Positions 1 through 11,800 of a stretch of 64,000 nucleotides of DNA are shown here, in pieces. Every line of letters begins with the position of its first letter. Within the stretch, counting starts at the first letter, position 1. The stretch spans positions 102,464,849 to 102,528,848 of the forward strand of contig NC_051849.1 of NCBI RefSeq assembly GCF_905115235.1. Direction: 5' to 3'. The DNA comes from Hermetia illucens (Eukaryota > Arthropoda > Insecta > Diptera > Stratiomyidae). The notes beneath the pieces were generated by a model. The model was given only the letters and a program-made list of their open reading frames with translations. It had not been told where the DNA came from and did not search any database. The position numbers were made by a program, and so were the translations under genes.

Positions 1-69
1 CACATTTTGATTAGATGTTACCCCCTTGACTGCCACCTTAAGTGGAATACAACATAACATGCGGAAACT

Positions 70-130
70 ACTAACTAGCCGACCCCGCTTGTGAACAGGG
101 CGAAGACTGAAGAAAAAGAAGAAAACATGG
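70..130 (+). mobile_element. RTE-A LINE terminal 60 bp
   Basis: GCCGACCCCGCTTGTGAAC followed by GGGCGAAGACTGAAGAAAAA. This is the plus-strand 3' terminus of RTE-A, also present at 44470-44515. The rest of this copy is not visible in 1-70. Confidence 0.6.
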
Positions 131-180
131 AAACTACCAACTCCTGCGCATGCAGTGAATGCTACAATTTTATATTGAGT

Positions 181-960
181 TTAAGAAATAAATTGTCCAT
201 GCATGCAAAATAAGGATGTAAAATTTTCAAGGTTTTGAATATATATATATTTAACAGCACATTTTGACAACATTGAGAGGCCAAAAATAGTGACTTGAAA
301 TTGATGAAATTTAGATCTCAAATTATAACATATACACTCAATTTGAAAATTTACTAAAGCATACACCTTAATTTCATCCGTACTTCCGTCATTCTTAATA
401 AAACCAAAAGGAACCATCATATAGGTTACGACACCACGAAGTTTAATGCAAGTGCTAATTTTATTAACAAAGGCATAGGTGGTAAAATTAATATTATGCT
501 CTTGTAAATTTATGCCACCCTAACGCTTTCTTGATGGCTGTGAAATACAATCAATCAATACAACTTCGTTTAAGGCAAAACCGAATTTTCAGGAAATACA
601 AATCGGAAACTGAAAGCACGGTGCTTCGATTTTCTGAATATTATATGGAAAATGTCGGCACACGATCCTTCCATTTGTATACAACTCGTAGTGTATATAT
701 TATACTTTGAGATTGCCCGATATTCAATTAGATGAGGTATTGACATTTTTTCACATAGGGGGCAGACGAACGGAGCAACTTTGATGGAAATCGTACTATT
801 ATTAACCATAACAACTATAACTAATAATAGTACGATTTCCTTCAAACTTTCTAGGTTTGTGCTCCACACTAAAACCTTTACTGATGTATCCAGGATCTAG
901 AATAAACTTCCGGAAGGGGATAGTAAATTTGCAAAATTTTATAATACACATACATAAATA
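181..960. repeat. Diverged C-like pieces around a perfect hairpin
   Basis: About 280-510 resembles C body in plus orientation (TTAACAAAGGCATAGGTGGT versus TAACAAAGTTATAGGGGGT). About 860-960 resembles it in minus. Alignment by eye only and diverged. Between them lies the hairpin 786-840. No gene recognised. Confidence 0.3.
786..840. repeat. Perfect 19 bp inverted repeat (hairpin)
   Basis: Arms GGAAATCGTACTATTATTA (786-804) and its exact reverse complement (822-840) with a 17 bp loop. The pairing extends imperfectly about 9 bp further on both sides. Confidence 0.9.
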
Positions 961-1407
961 CATTATCAATTTTGTTTAAGCAGAGGTAGAGAAATAAAAA
1001 GTATTCAGAGCTTAGTTATCATGTACAGTGACCCTATGATTTCAGACTTTTCGGTTAGGTAGTTAGAGAGTTAGGCATCCTCCCGTTTTAGCATAGAACA
1101 ATGTTATTCACCGCTTTCGTAGGGATCATAGTTCCAAGCTTTCCACAGAATTCCATATCAATAATCATTCTTAGACCCTTTGTTAATTAGATAGGCACGG
1201 ACAGAAAGACAAACAAGTGAAACGATTTTCCTAAGAGTTTCACACACAGGCCTGGAATAATCCTCCTTTTATCGAAATCTTAATTTACTAGCTTAAAGGT
1301 TAATTGAATACACTCAGTACCGGCACCTTTTAAGAACTCTGTCGGAATTCCATCTCTACTTCGGCAAAGACAAGCACATTGCCTTGTTTCCACTCAAGTT
1401 ATTATGA

Positions 1408-1655
1408 ATACTGTTTTCTTCTTCTTTTTCGTCAGTCTTTGTCCCGTTCACAAGCGGGGTCGGCTCGTAGTGATCGGTCTCACCATTTGGCTCTATCGAA
1501 AGCCTGATCTAGGTGCAATCTCGAGGCTTTTAAATCCCCATCCGAGCGTGTCATGCCACCATTGTTTTGGCCGGCCTTTTGATCGCCTACCATCAACTTC
1601 GATGTTCAGACTAATCTTGGCAAGTGAATTCCTCTTTTTCTGGGGTAGGGTAGGT
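1408..1655 (-). mobile_element. RTE-A LINE 3' end
   Basis: Minus-strand terminal 250 bp of RTE-A: tail, CPVHKRG region in the antisense reading, and the conserved 'cttggcaagtgaattc' boundary also seen at 7113-7128. Adjacent to an R1-like LINE. Confidence 0.7.
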
Positions 1656-1789
1656 GAATGTATTTACGCACACAGTATTGGACTCCCGATTCGGTACGTC
1701 GTCGGAATACCAACTAAACACCTCCCTATCGTCAGAGAGCTAGCCTGGAACCGTTTGTCACATTACTTCGGGCTAGTCCCCGAACTCAT

Positions 1790-3500
1790 CCGCCTTGCGG
1801 AGCCTTCAAATCAGGGAATTCCTTTCGCCAACGGGAGGAGACAGGAGGAAGGGAAATGTAAGTTCAAGGAACCCCCTGTCATCCGGCTCCTCCACCGGTC
1901 GAGTTCTATCTTCTTAGCAACGAGATGGGCCCGAACGTAATGGGCTACACAGTTCCACCTGTCAGTAGTCTTCAGCATCTCTTCGACAATGTTGTCTGGA
2001 GAGAGATCCCCCGTGTTTAAATGGAGCTGCTGACGAACCCCATCCCACCTTCCACAAGAAAAAAAATTGTGGTGGGCGTCGTCCACAACTCCATTGCAAA
2101 ACACACAATTCGGAGAACGCGCCTTTCCAATCTTGTGCAGGTAAAACTGATAATTTCCATGCCCACTTAAAAATTGGGTAAGGAAATAGTCAGTCTCACC
2201 ATGCTTCCGATTCAGCCACGCACCTAAGTTGCCGATGAGCCGCGCAGTCCATCTACCTCTAGTTTCATTTTACCAAGAGAGCTGCCACTCGTCTAGAGTA
2301 CGTTGCCGTTCTTCGCGAGCAACCACCTCCCTTGGCTCATCTCCCTTGCGCTTGTATATGGCCTGAGGCTCCTTAGAAAGAAGGGCAACGGGAATCACTC
2401 CCGCGGTCAACATCACGGCCGGTTCAGAGACAGTGTGGTACGCAGACGCCACCCGCAAAGCTCCCCGTCTCTGTACTTGTGCGAGGCGTTTACGATATAC
2501 CTCCTTTTAAGAGCGCCAGCCCATACCTCTGCACCGTAGAGCAGGACAGACTGCGTTGAACTCATCAGGAGACGTCGCCTGCTAGACGTAGGACCCCCAA
2601 TGTTTGCCATTAGCCTACCTAACGTCGAAAATCCAGCTGCAGCTTTGTTCGCTGCTGCTTTGATTTGGTCAGAAAAGCTCATCTTTGAGTCAAGAGTCAA
2701 CCCGAGGCACTTTACCGCTCATTTTGACTCGATTATCGATCACGCCGAACGATATGGGACGCAGGATCGGAATTCTCTTTTTAGTCAGGATGAGTACGTT
2801 TTTTCCAATGCAAGGTTGAAACCATGAGTAGTCATCCATCCGCTTACCCGTCGCATCAATATGCCGAGTCTGCTTAGCGCCTGTTCGACAGTGCGTCCAG
2901 CAACAAGCGCTGCGATATCATCTGCATAGCCGACCAGGCGTTGATTGTCATAGGTAGCGTTGCAGAGGTCCGGCACTAGGATGGATCCCTGTACCACCCC
3001 CGATGTGACCTCCATCCACCTTTGACCCTCTAGTGTTTCATAATGCAGGGAGCGGTTCCTCAGATAGTCCCTCAATATCCGTAAGAGATAGTTCGGCACG
3101 TTGAAAGTATTGTCTAGTGTGCCTAGAATGTCTTTCCATCTTACGGAATTAAAGGCGTTTCTGACGTCGAGTGTTACGAGGAGCACCACCCATCGAGTTC
3201 GGCGGCTATGTGCCTCTGCTCGTCGAACGGCGACCACGACTTACATGGCAGCATGAATTGTCAATCTCCCTGCTCTAAAACCAAACTGTCGGGGCGATAA
3301 ATCTCCGGCAGCGCGTATTGCTTCAGCGAGTCTATTTCTGATGAGTTTTTCGAGCACTTTCCCAGCAGTGTCAAGCATACATAGTGGGCGGTATGAAGAC
3401 GGCAATCTCTTTATGAATCAGCGCAAGCCTCGCAACCTTCCATCGAGCAGGGAAAATGCCCTCTTTCAGGCAAGTGCAGAAGTTTCCGATGTAGTGGAGA
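1790..3500 (-). mobile_element. R1-like LINE fossil
   Basis: Minus strand: FPARWKVARLALIHK (about 3450), LVTLDVRNAFNSVRWKDIL, SGVVQGSILVPDLCN, LVGYADDIAALVAGRTVEQA (3237-2785), NIGGPTSSRRRLLMSST (about 2580) and DDAHHNFFSCGRWDGVRQQL (about 2030). RT with the YADD box; no RNase H seen. Interrupted on its 5' side by RTE-A. Confidence 0.75.
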
Positions 3501-3504
3501 AGAT

Positions 3505-4190
3505 TATTTTCTACTTCTTCTTTTTCTTCAGCCTTTGCCCCGTTCGTCGTCATGGGTTTGGCATTTCGCTTTATCAAAGGCCTGATCTGGATGCAATCGC
3601 GAGGCTTTCAAATCCCCATTTAGCATATCAAGCCACCATTGTTTCGGACGGCCTTTTGTTTGTTTTTCTCGTCTTCGATATTCACAGCAATCTTCACCAG
3701 TAAATTCTCGTTAGCTCTGCGTGAGCATACCATCGAAGACGCCTCTTTTGTAATTTTTCCACGATCGGTGCAACTCTCTCTACCTTCGCTGTCTTTTATA
3801 ATCGGCCAACACTCAGAACCATAGAGAGCGACAAGACGGACGACATTGCGGTAAATTCTAGATTTGAGACGTTCGTTGATTCGTCGATCACAAAGAACAC
3901 CATTTGTGGAACGTCACTTCATCCAGGTTGCGTTAATGCGTGAAGCAATTCCATAACGCAGTTCTCCATTGGCTGATAGCGTTGTCCCGAGGTATTGAAA
4001 TCGCTCAGTTCTAGGCAGATCACTGCCGCTGACAGTGATTGTGCCTGTTCCATGGGGTCGGTCGTCAAAAATTCAGTTTTGTTTTGATTCAATCTGATAC
4101 CGTGTTGCATGAAGCGATCATTCCATTGTTGGACAATTTGCTCGAGATAGAGGCGCTGGACGTTGGATAACAAAGAGGAGTGTACCATGG
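3505..4190 (-). mobile_element. RTE-A LINE fossil, 3' third
   Basis: Begins with the RTE-A tail TTCTTCTTTTTCTTCAGCC in the forward reading, followed on the minus strand by the C-terminal region and RT thumb (WNDRFMQHGIRLNQNKTEFL near 4100). It interrupts the R1-like LINE at 1.8-3.5 kb at its upstream side. Confidence 0.75.
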
Positions 4191-4813
4191 TATTATACTT
4201 CTTTACTAGTGCCTATTACCAAGACCTCATAAAGAACCAAGAAATAACTGACGGGCAGGTCGCCGAATATGTAGATTGTCTTTCCAGTTAAATTATTCGT
4301 CCTTTAGACTGCCTTTCTGATCTTCACTTAAGGCATAGCAAGCCAATCACTGAAAAATTTAAGTTTCATGGAGGTGGACATGTTCTTTGGTTGATTAGTT
4401 CCTATATATATTGCACTTGTACGATACACTGCTTGCAGATTTCAGAATCCAAAAGGTTAATCGTTCGATCTCTAGACTGCAACCCTGCTTTATACAATCT
4501 ATAACTTTTCCAGGAAATTACTGTAAGTGATTCACCGAAATTCGTCTACTACCTTGTTTCCGCTTCCTTTTCCAGGAAGGTCAAAAGTGTTACCCCTTCT
4601 TATAATAAAGTGTTTTAAATTGAATTTTTTTTTGTGCTGCACTAATTTCCCTACATCACATATGAAGACACTTTCTCCTTTCCTCTAAATCTTATATAAC
4701 ACCTTGGATTCAAAATTCACGCATTATCTTTAGACCAACAAAATCTAAGTTTAGCACATTTTTTGGAGGAAAACAATCGCAAGAAGCTTTAACGAAAGAT
4801 GTTTGCTTTTCAG

Positions 4814-5425
4814 GAGTGTTAATGCCGATATTCCATTCCATCCTAAATCCAGCTTCCGTTGGGACGTTCTGCCACCCAAGGTGCGGATTCGAAGAAGTGT
4901 TCTCTTCAGCTTCGAGGATTTACTAGGTAAGCATATAAAGATAATCTCGTAATGAGTTCGTGCATGATGCAGCATCCAGAGGTTTGCGCAAAGGATGAGT
5001 GATTTAATAACACCTTATCCCAACATATGCATAAATTGTTAACAGTCAAGAATTTATGAGAAGTTGCTCTACAAGATTAAAGCGGGATTATTATCTCATT
5101 TATATTTTGGTTCTTTACAATATACGCACTTTAATTAAACTCCTATTCATTCAAAACAAACTTTAATTAAATTGTGAATTATACTTGCACACGAATATGA
5201 TAAATCATTTTATCTTCTATAATAATTTATGAATCGAAGTTGATCTTGTCTTCCTTTCTTTACTTTCCAGTGTCATTCGGAGGAGCGGCTGCACTTTTTC
5301 TAGGTTTCAGCTTTTGGTCACTGCTTTTGGGTTTTGAGGAAACCTTAAAATATATTTTTGATTCGTTGCGGACTTACTTAAGAAAACTCAAAAATAAATT
5401 TTTCAAACAGAAGGAAACGGCGTAA
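4814..5425 (+). CDS. Second pickpocket-type channel, two 3' exons (partial)
   Basis: Exon 4814-4926 (113 bp, the same length as exon 17230-17118 of the other gene) encodes FHPKSSFRWDVLPPKVRI then FSFEDLL. It joins in phase 1 across a 344 bp intron to exon 5271-5425, VSFGGAAALFLGFSFW plus a basic tail rich in lysine ending in TAA. This is the last extracellular segment, selectivity filter and second helix of a pickpocket channel. A degenerate preceding exon may end at 4522: it has a phase-matched GT donor and LYTIYNFSRK, resembling KYTVHNIIKR of the paralogue, but no in-frame cysteine motif upstream. Earlier exons are not visible, and 3505-4190 holds an RTE-A fossil. It is either a real gene with distant 5' exons or a decaying copy. 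Confidence 0.75.
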
Positions 5426-5662
5426 TCCCAAAAATAGACGCGATAAAAATGGTAGAAAATCACCTGCACTTATTATTGCGTTCGTTCGCATAAATTAGCA
5501 AAAGGAAATGGAATGTAATTCACGCACATAAATATTGTAGCACACAGAAGCAATATCTTTTGCGTAGGTACGACAATTTACAAATAATAATTAATATGTT
5601 AGGAATGTGCATTTGAATATAGGGGGGAAAATACACAATATTGGCAATCTAAAACTCACAAG

Positions 5663-5668
5663 TTTATT
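5663..5668 (-). promoter_or_regulatory. Polyadenylation signal AATAAA of the minus-strand pickpocket gene
   Basis: AATAAA on the minus strand about 37 bp past the stop codon at 5705, the usual position for a compact 3' untranslated region. Confidence 0.55.
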
Positions 5669-5704
5669 TTCTGCGGTTTTGGAAATATACGTTTTTCCCT
5701 TCTG

Positions 5705-5871
5705 TCATTTTGCGAACGTAGTACCTTCAACAGTTCCAGGTTTTTCTTTATGTCTTCTTGAAGTAAACTGCATCAGGTAAACAAAGAGTTCGTTGAACCA
5801 ATAATAAATCGCACGAACAACATTCCAGAAGCTAAATCCCAAAAACAAAGATGCTGCACCACCAAACGAAA
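5705..5871 (-). CDS. Pickpocket gene, last exon (TM2, selectivity filter, C-terminus)
   Basis: The acceptor ctatttag joins in phase 1 to the exon ending at 17118, giving EDLLVSFGGAASLFLGFS. The G-F-S triplet fits the DEG/ENaC selectivity filter. The cytoplasmic tail is short and basic and ends in a TGA. The upstream donor lies 11.2 kb away, so this exon would be missed or assigned to a separate gene by most predictors. It faces the plus-strand paralogue ending at 5425. Confidence 0.9.
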
Positions 5872-8800
5872 CTAAATAGAAATAATTAGTTACGTAATTA
5901 GATTCTGCCTCCTGCAATAATGTCACAAAAATCAGTATGAACCAAGATTGTGATTCCTTTATTATCACGAACTACAATAAGGTTTTAGTTAAAGAATACT
6001 ATACATGCAATAAATCGCCAAAGTTGTGGAGTCGTTGGGGGTTGATCAAACCGAAATACTCAAGCCCAATGAAGAAATTCAGATGCGTGTCTTGTCCATA
6101 GAAAAATAGAATTAGATTGTACCTTGGTAGTTACCAATTCAATTCTCAGGATCTGTACGCAGTTCTGAGTGAAAACGCAAAATTTAACCTATTATGGCAT
6201 TATTGATAATTGTAAGACTTCCAACAAATTTTCCAAAACCAACACCATGAGTTTGTCGACGAGCAGATAACTTGTTCAAAAAAAAATCGAAAGAAAAACT
6301 ATTTTTCATTTTAAATTAAAATATAACTTCAAATAGAAATTATCTATCCGACAGCATAATGATCCCATAAACAAGTGATTAACTAACTGACTTGGAATTT
6401 ACGCAGGAAGTCATATTTTATAATTTACAAATTCCGTGCAATGTAGTGTCTGGTAGATTTCCGTAGCTGGAATTTTCTCAAGAAATTTCAGCAGCATTTG
6501 CATTTACTTGGATAACATTTCTTATTTAGTCGAAATATTATACATAACATAATATTATAATTCTGGGTGATGTTTGCAGTGAATTTGCAAAATTCATTTT
6601 ACGAATGGATAGTTCCTAAGAATGATTCCTTTAATTAAGCGACCAATTTTTAATAACCGCATTTTCCCCCTTATGCCCCATGGCAAAACTAACCCGGACT
6701 TCTGAAAGTACTAATTAGGACCTGAAAGGACCAAAGGTCCCACATTGCCGCATTCGACGAAAGAAAATTACACCCACGTTTAAATGTATTTGATCTCCGC
6801 CTTAGACACAAGTAAAACAACAATTCCAATCCTCCACCAAATTTCATGTCAGTTGCTGAGAAAAACGCGACAGACAAATAGATCCTCAGTAAGAATGTTG
6901 AATGCCGACAGAGAATCTTCTTCTTTTTCTTCAGCTTTTGTCCCGTTCACAAGCGGGGTTGGCTCGTCGTGATCGGTTCCACCATTTTGTTTTATCAAAG
7001 GCCTGATCAGGATCCAATCGCGAGGCTTTCAAATCCCCATCTAGCATATTACGCCACCATTGTTTCGACCAGCCTTTTAGTCGCCTACCATCGACTTCGA
7101 TGTTGCGATCAATCTTGGCAAGCGAATTCTCTTTCACAATTTTTCAACGATCTGTACAGCCCAATATTGATCCTCATTCCGGATGTGATTAGAGCATATC
7201 ATGCCACTAGTTGAAGACATTTTCGGTTCAATTACCACAAGATGTCGTTCATTGTCTTTTATAGTCGGCCTATACTCAGAACCATCATCATCATCATCAA
7301 CGGCGCAACAACCGGTATCCGGTCTAAGCCTGCCTTAATAAGGAACTCCAGACATCCCGGTTTTGCGCCGAGGTCAACCAATTCGATATCCCTAAAAGCT
7401 GTCTGGCGTCCTGACCTACGCCATCGCTCCATCTTAGGCAGGGTCTGCCTCGTCTTCTTTTTCGACCATAGATATTGATAGATTAGAACCATAGAGGGCG
7501 ACAAAGCAGACGATATTGCGGTAAATTTTAGATTTGAGACTTTCGTTGATTCGTCGACCACAAAGAACTCCAGTTGTGAAACGCCACTTCATCCAGATTG
7601 CGTTAATGTGTGAAGCAATTTCATAACGCAGTTCTTCATTGAGACGGGATATATAAATCGCTGATAGTGCCTTTTTCATGGGGATCGGTCGTCAAAAATT
7701 CAGTTTTATTCAGATTCAATCTAAGACCATATTTTATGAGCCGAACATTCCATTTTTGGGTAAGTTGCTCCACATTATTTTTGCTATCGGACGCTTGGAA
7801 AATATCATTTGCGTAAAGCAGTATATCGCGCGCTGGACGCTGGATGTCCCGTGTGACAGTGTCCTAACAAGAATAAAGGGGAGTGGTGAGAGGACACTTC
7901 CTTGATGAACACCAACAGAGACACGAAGCGGTTTTGATACTTCGAACTTTACTTTTCGGATCGTGGCAGCGCACGAGTTCTTCTGTTGTTGTTGTTGTCG
8001 GAAAACATACCAGATGAGTTCGTGTGGCACACGACCAAACGCTTTCTCTAGGTTCAAAAATGCAATGTAAAGAGGGCGATGCTTCTCACGGTGTTTCTCC
8101 ATGAGTAAGTGCTCGAGTGGGAGCGATTCCTTTCTCCGCTTCCCGGCAGCAATTCTTATAAATTTGCTTGTTGGCCAGCGTTTTATCGTCGAGAAACTTT
8201 TTGTAGTGGTGTTTCTTTTCACTGACCTTAATTTCAACATCGTCATTCCATAGCTAAGTAACTCAATTCATGAACCGCTTACTTAGTTTGATGACCCCGA
8301 GGGCTACATAGGCCGCTTTGTGGATAGTGTCTTTAATTTGGTTTCACGATTCTTCAATATTCGTAATGATTGGTAATCGCGTAAGTAAGATCATTTCTTT
8401 TTTCTTCCCACCACCATTTAATGCGCGGCGGGCTAGTGTTTTTCACGCTCTTTTATCGGTGGCTTGATTCGCAAGACGACAATCAACAGTCGATATTGCG
8501 GTGCGATGGTCTCATAGGTAACGGTTATTTAATCAGCGGCGGTGGTAAAATGTCTACTTCTTATGCGAATATAGTCGATTTGCGTTTTACTATTCCCAAT
8601 ATAACATGTAGGAAGATAAGACGATCTTTTGATGAATCATGTATTCATAAGTGCCAGGGCGTCCGACTATACACTCATCACCGTCATTGCAAGCTCCAAA
8701 CTCCTTGCCCCATGGCACCTTTTACCTTTCTGCCTTTTCACCCACATAACCATAAGGCCACCTGCAATGATGATATAATCATCAGCAGACACGGTTTTTG

Positions 8801-11800
8801 TATCAACAAGTTGCGAGAAGGCATCTTTCTCGGAATCAGGTCGACCTGTATGTGGTACATACGTGGTGAAGAAGCGAGTAGTGCGATCAGCCGCTCATCA
8901 AATCGTTCGACTTTTTAATGACATCACCGAAACTCTCTGAGATGGTAATGCCAAAACCATATTGAGTATGTAGGCTATTAAACTGGAGAAATTTATAGCC
9001 ATTTTTACCGCGTTCGCATTCTACTTCGCAGCTCTTGTCACCAGACCATCGGGTTTCTTTTAGAGGACATATATTGATTCGCCTTTTCTAAAGTTTTCTT
9101 GCATGTTCCTCGGTCTTTCCAGTCAGGCTGCAAATATTTATCGTGCAGACAAGTATTTGTTTTGCTCGGACTAACTTACTTATATTTTGACGCCGCTCAT
9201 ACATCAAGAACCTTGACCCATTCCTCGACACGACCAGAGCCCATCGTCCCGCGTCGACTGAGGTGGACAGCCTACCATTTCTCCGAGACTCATTATCACT
9301 TAATCGGATCATTTTGTTTTTAACGACATTGGATGCATTTTCTTGGTCGGCTTGTCGTGGAGCCTGTCACCAAGAGAGATCAAGTAGAATTCAGCATAGT
9401 GAAGAAAGCAAGCAGTAACTGATAGAATATGTTAAGCTGTGAAATAATATAGAACACGCAAGATTCGGACCATCAGAGCTTCCTACAAAAAACCCGCGAG
9501 GACAAGGGTCGTCTAACACAGCCAGTGAAGACACGGACGGTAAAGAAGCAAACATCCTCAACTATATTACTCAACCGAAGAGATTTGGTTGAGATCTGTC
9601 ACAGGCTTCCATCATAGCGGAGACTAGAACAACAACAACGTGTCGTGGAAATCCAACTCTACATCACAAAGTCAGAAGAGAGAAATCCTAGAAAATATTT
9701 TTTTTAAGATTAGGGTCGGTTTTCGATAGTGTTTAACTCCACCTTTCACTCCTAAACACTTCCTCGCCATCAGAGAACTAACCGGACAGAGCTTGTATTC
9801 ATAGCTTACATAAGGATACCAATGATAACGGGGCATATGAGGCTATCCGGCCTAGTAAGATAGCGGAGAATATCTTATAGATGGTACTCAGCAATGCGAT
9901 ACATATATAATTGCTGCACTGCGTGATATCCCCTTTTTAAGGTTTTGTGTGAAACAAAACCTTACTAGAATCGAGACGGTGTCTGTCTGTCCGCCTGTCT
10001 GTCTTTTTTTTTTTGTCCCCGATGGAAGGTGGAAAGCTTCAAAAGCTACCGCAGGCTCCTGCCATACGGTTATGTGGGACTCTTACCCACTAAAACCACC
10101 TCCTTCTCCTTCCACTCTCCCCGCGGGACTCCCATTTGGTATTACGTCGCGGGGCTGGATCAGAATTTATTCTGCGCTCATCTCAACATTCGTGTTCCTC
10201 TCGCGTTCATTCTTTCGGATGACTTCCTCCTGCCTAAGCTTCTTTCCGTTGGCTGCAATAACTTTTTCAACTTCGGTCCATATCCCCTTGGCTTTCACCA
10301 TAAGCTCCATGATATTTTCAGGTGTAAAGTGCTCCCCGGTTGTAGCTTCTAATGTAGCCCTTTGGGTTTCGAATCTGGGGCAGTGAAAAAAGACACGTTC
10401 TGCGTCCTCTGGAATGTTTGCACACTGTGGGCAATATGGCGAATCATCACGCCCAAATCGATACAGATATGCTCGATAGCCTCCGTGTCCGCTCAAGAAT
10501 TGAGTTAGGTCGAAACCTACTTCGCCGTGAGGTCGTTCGATCCATTTCCGGATATCCCATATGATTTTGTGAGTCCAACGGCCTTTTTCTGACTCGTCCC
10601 ACTTCTCTTGCCATTCCGCGACAGTTTCACTTCGTGCGAACTGTCGCCGACGGGCAGGAGATTCTCCGGTGAGGTACGTTCGATCGTAAAGTCGTTGTAT
10701 TTCTTTCGCCAGAATCTCAATCGGGATCATTCCTGCTATCACGCAAGCTGCTTTATTAGAAATTGTTCTGTAAGCGCAACATGTTCGGAGTACACTTATG
10801 CGATACGCAGCTCCAATCTTTTGCTTATTTATTGTATTTTCCAGTGCATCTGCCCATACTGGGGCTGCATATAGTAGGATCGAACTGACCACCCTTGAAA
10901 TAAGGAGTCGACGGCTCGGCCTTGGGCCACCTATATTTGGTAGCATTCTCGCAACCAGCGCTCCGATGTTATATGCCTTGGTTGCTGCCCCCTCCACATG
11001 CAATCCGAAATTCAACCTCTGGTCAATCATTACACCTAAGTACTTAAGTGCAGGCTTGGAATAAATGGTTTGCGTTCCAACTTTGATTTTCATGGAAGTG
11101 CACTTTCTCCGCTTGGTAATAAGTACTACTTCCGTCTTATACTCTGCGAGCTGTAGACCAGCATTCTCTAACCAGGATTTAATCTCATAGACTGCTTCAT
11201 TTGCATAGAGCTCGGCTTCCACGAGAAGGCGTGCAACAACCGTCACACCAATATCGTCCGCGAAACCAATTGAGGCCACACACCGTCTGTCTGTCTGTCT
11301 GTCTGTTTGTCACACCCGATTTATTCGGAAACGGCTAGACCGATTATCACGAAAATTGGTGAGAGTATGTAATCTGGTGTTCCCTTTACATGCAGTAAGT
11401 GGCGCCATCTTGTATCAAGTCTAAGGGGGGGCTCCCCATACATGTGAATGGAGGGTGCAAATTTTTTTTTCACAGAATGTAGCCATGTGGGGTATCAAAT
11501 GAAAGGTCTCAATTAGTACTTTTCGAAACTTCAATATTTGATATTGGGTGAAACATAGGGGAGTAAGGGCTCAAAATACGACCCACAAAAAGTATAACAG
11601 GTCTCGTTCTCAGAACTCATCCAACCGAAAAATCTGAAAAAAATCACATTGGTGCATCTCTACGAAATCTAGGCCTAAAAATATATCCGGTTCCGATATC
11701 TGCACAAATAAAGTTAATAATAGTATATTTCCACATTTTAGAAATTTACCCGGCACCCCCCTTATGTTCATCCCAGAAGTACAAAATTTAGCATGCATAT

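Noticed and set aside
1404-1940. 178-residue plus-strand frame
   Set aside because: Antisense shadow of RTE-A and R1-like LINE 3' ends.
10167-11279. 370-residue open frame considered as a host gene
   Set aside because: Its motifs (FADD, LKYLGV, CPQC with a following HC) are those of an R1-like LINE ORF2, and it ends in an A-run.
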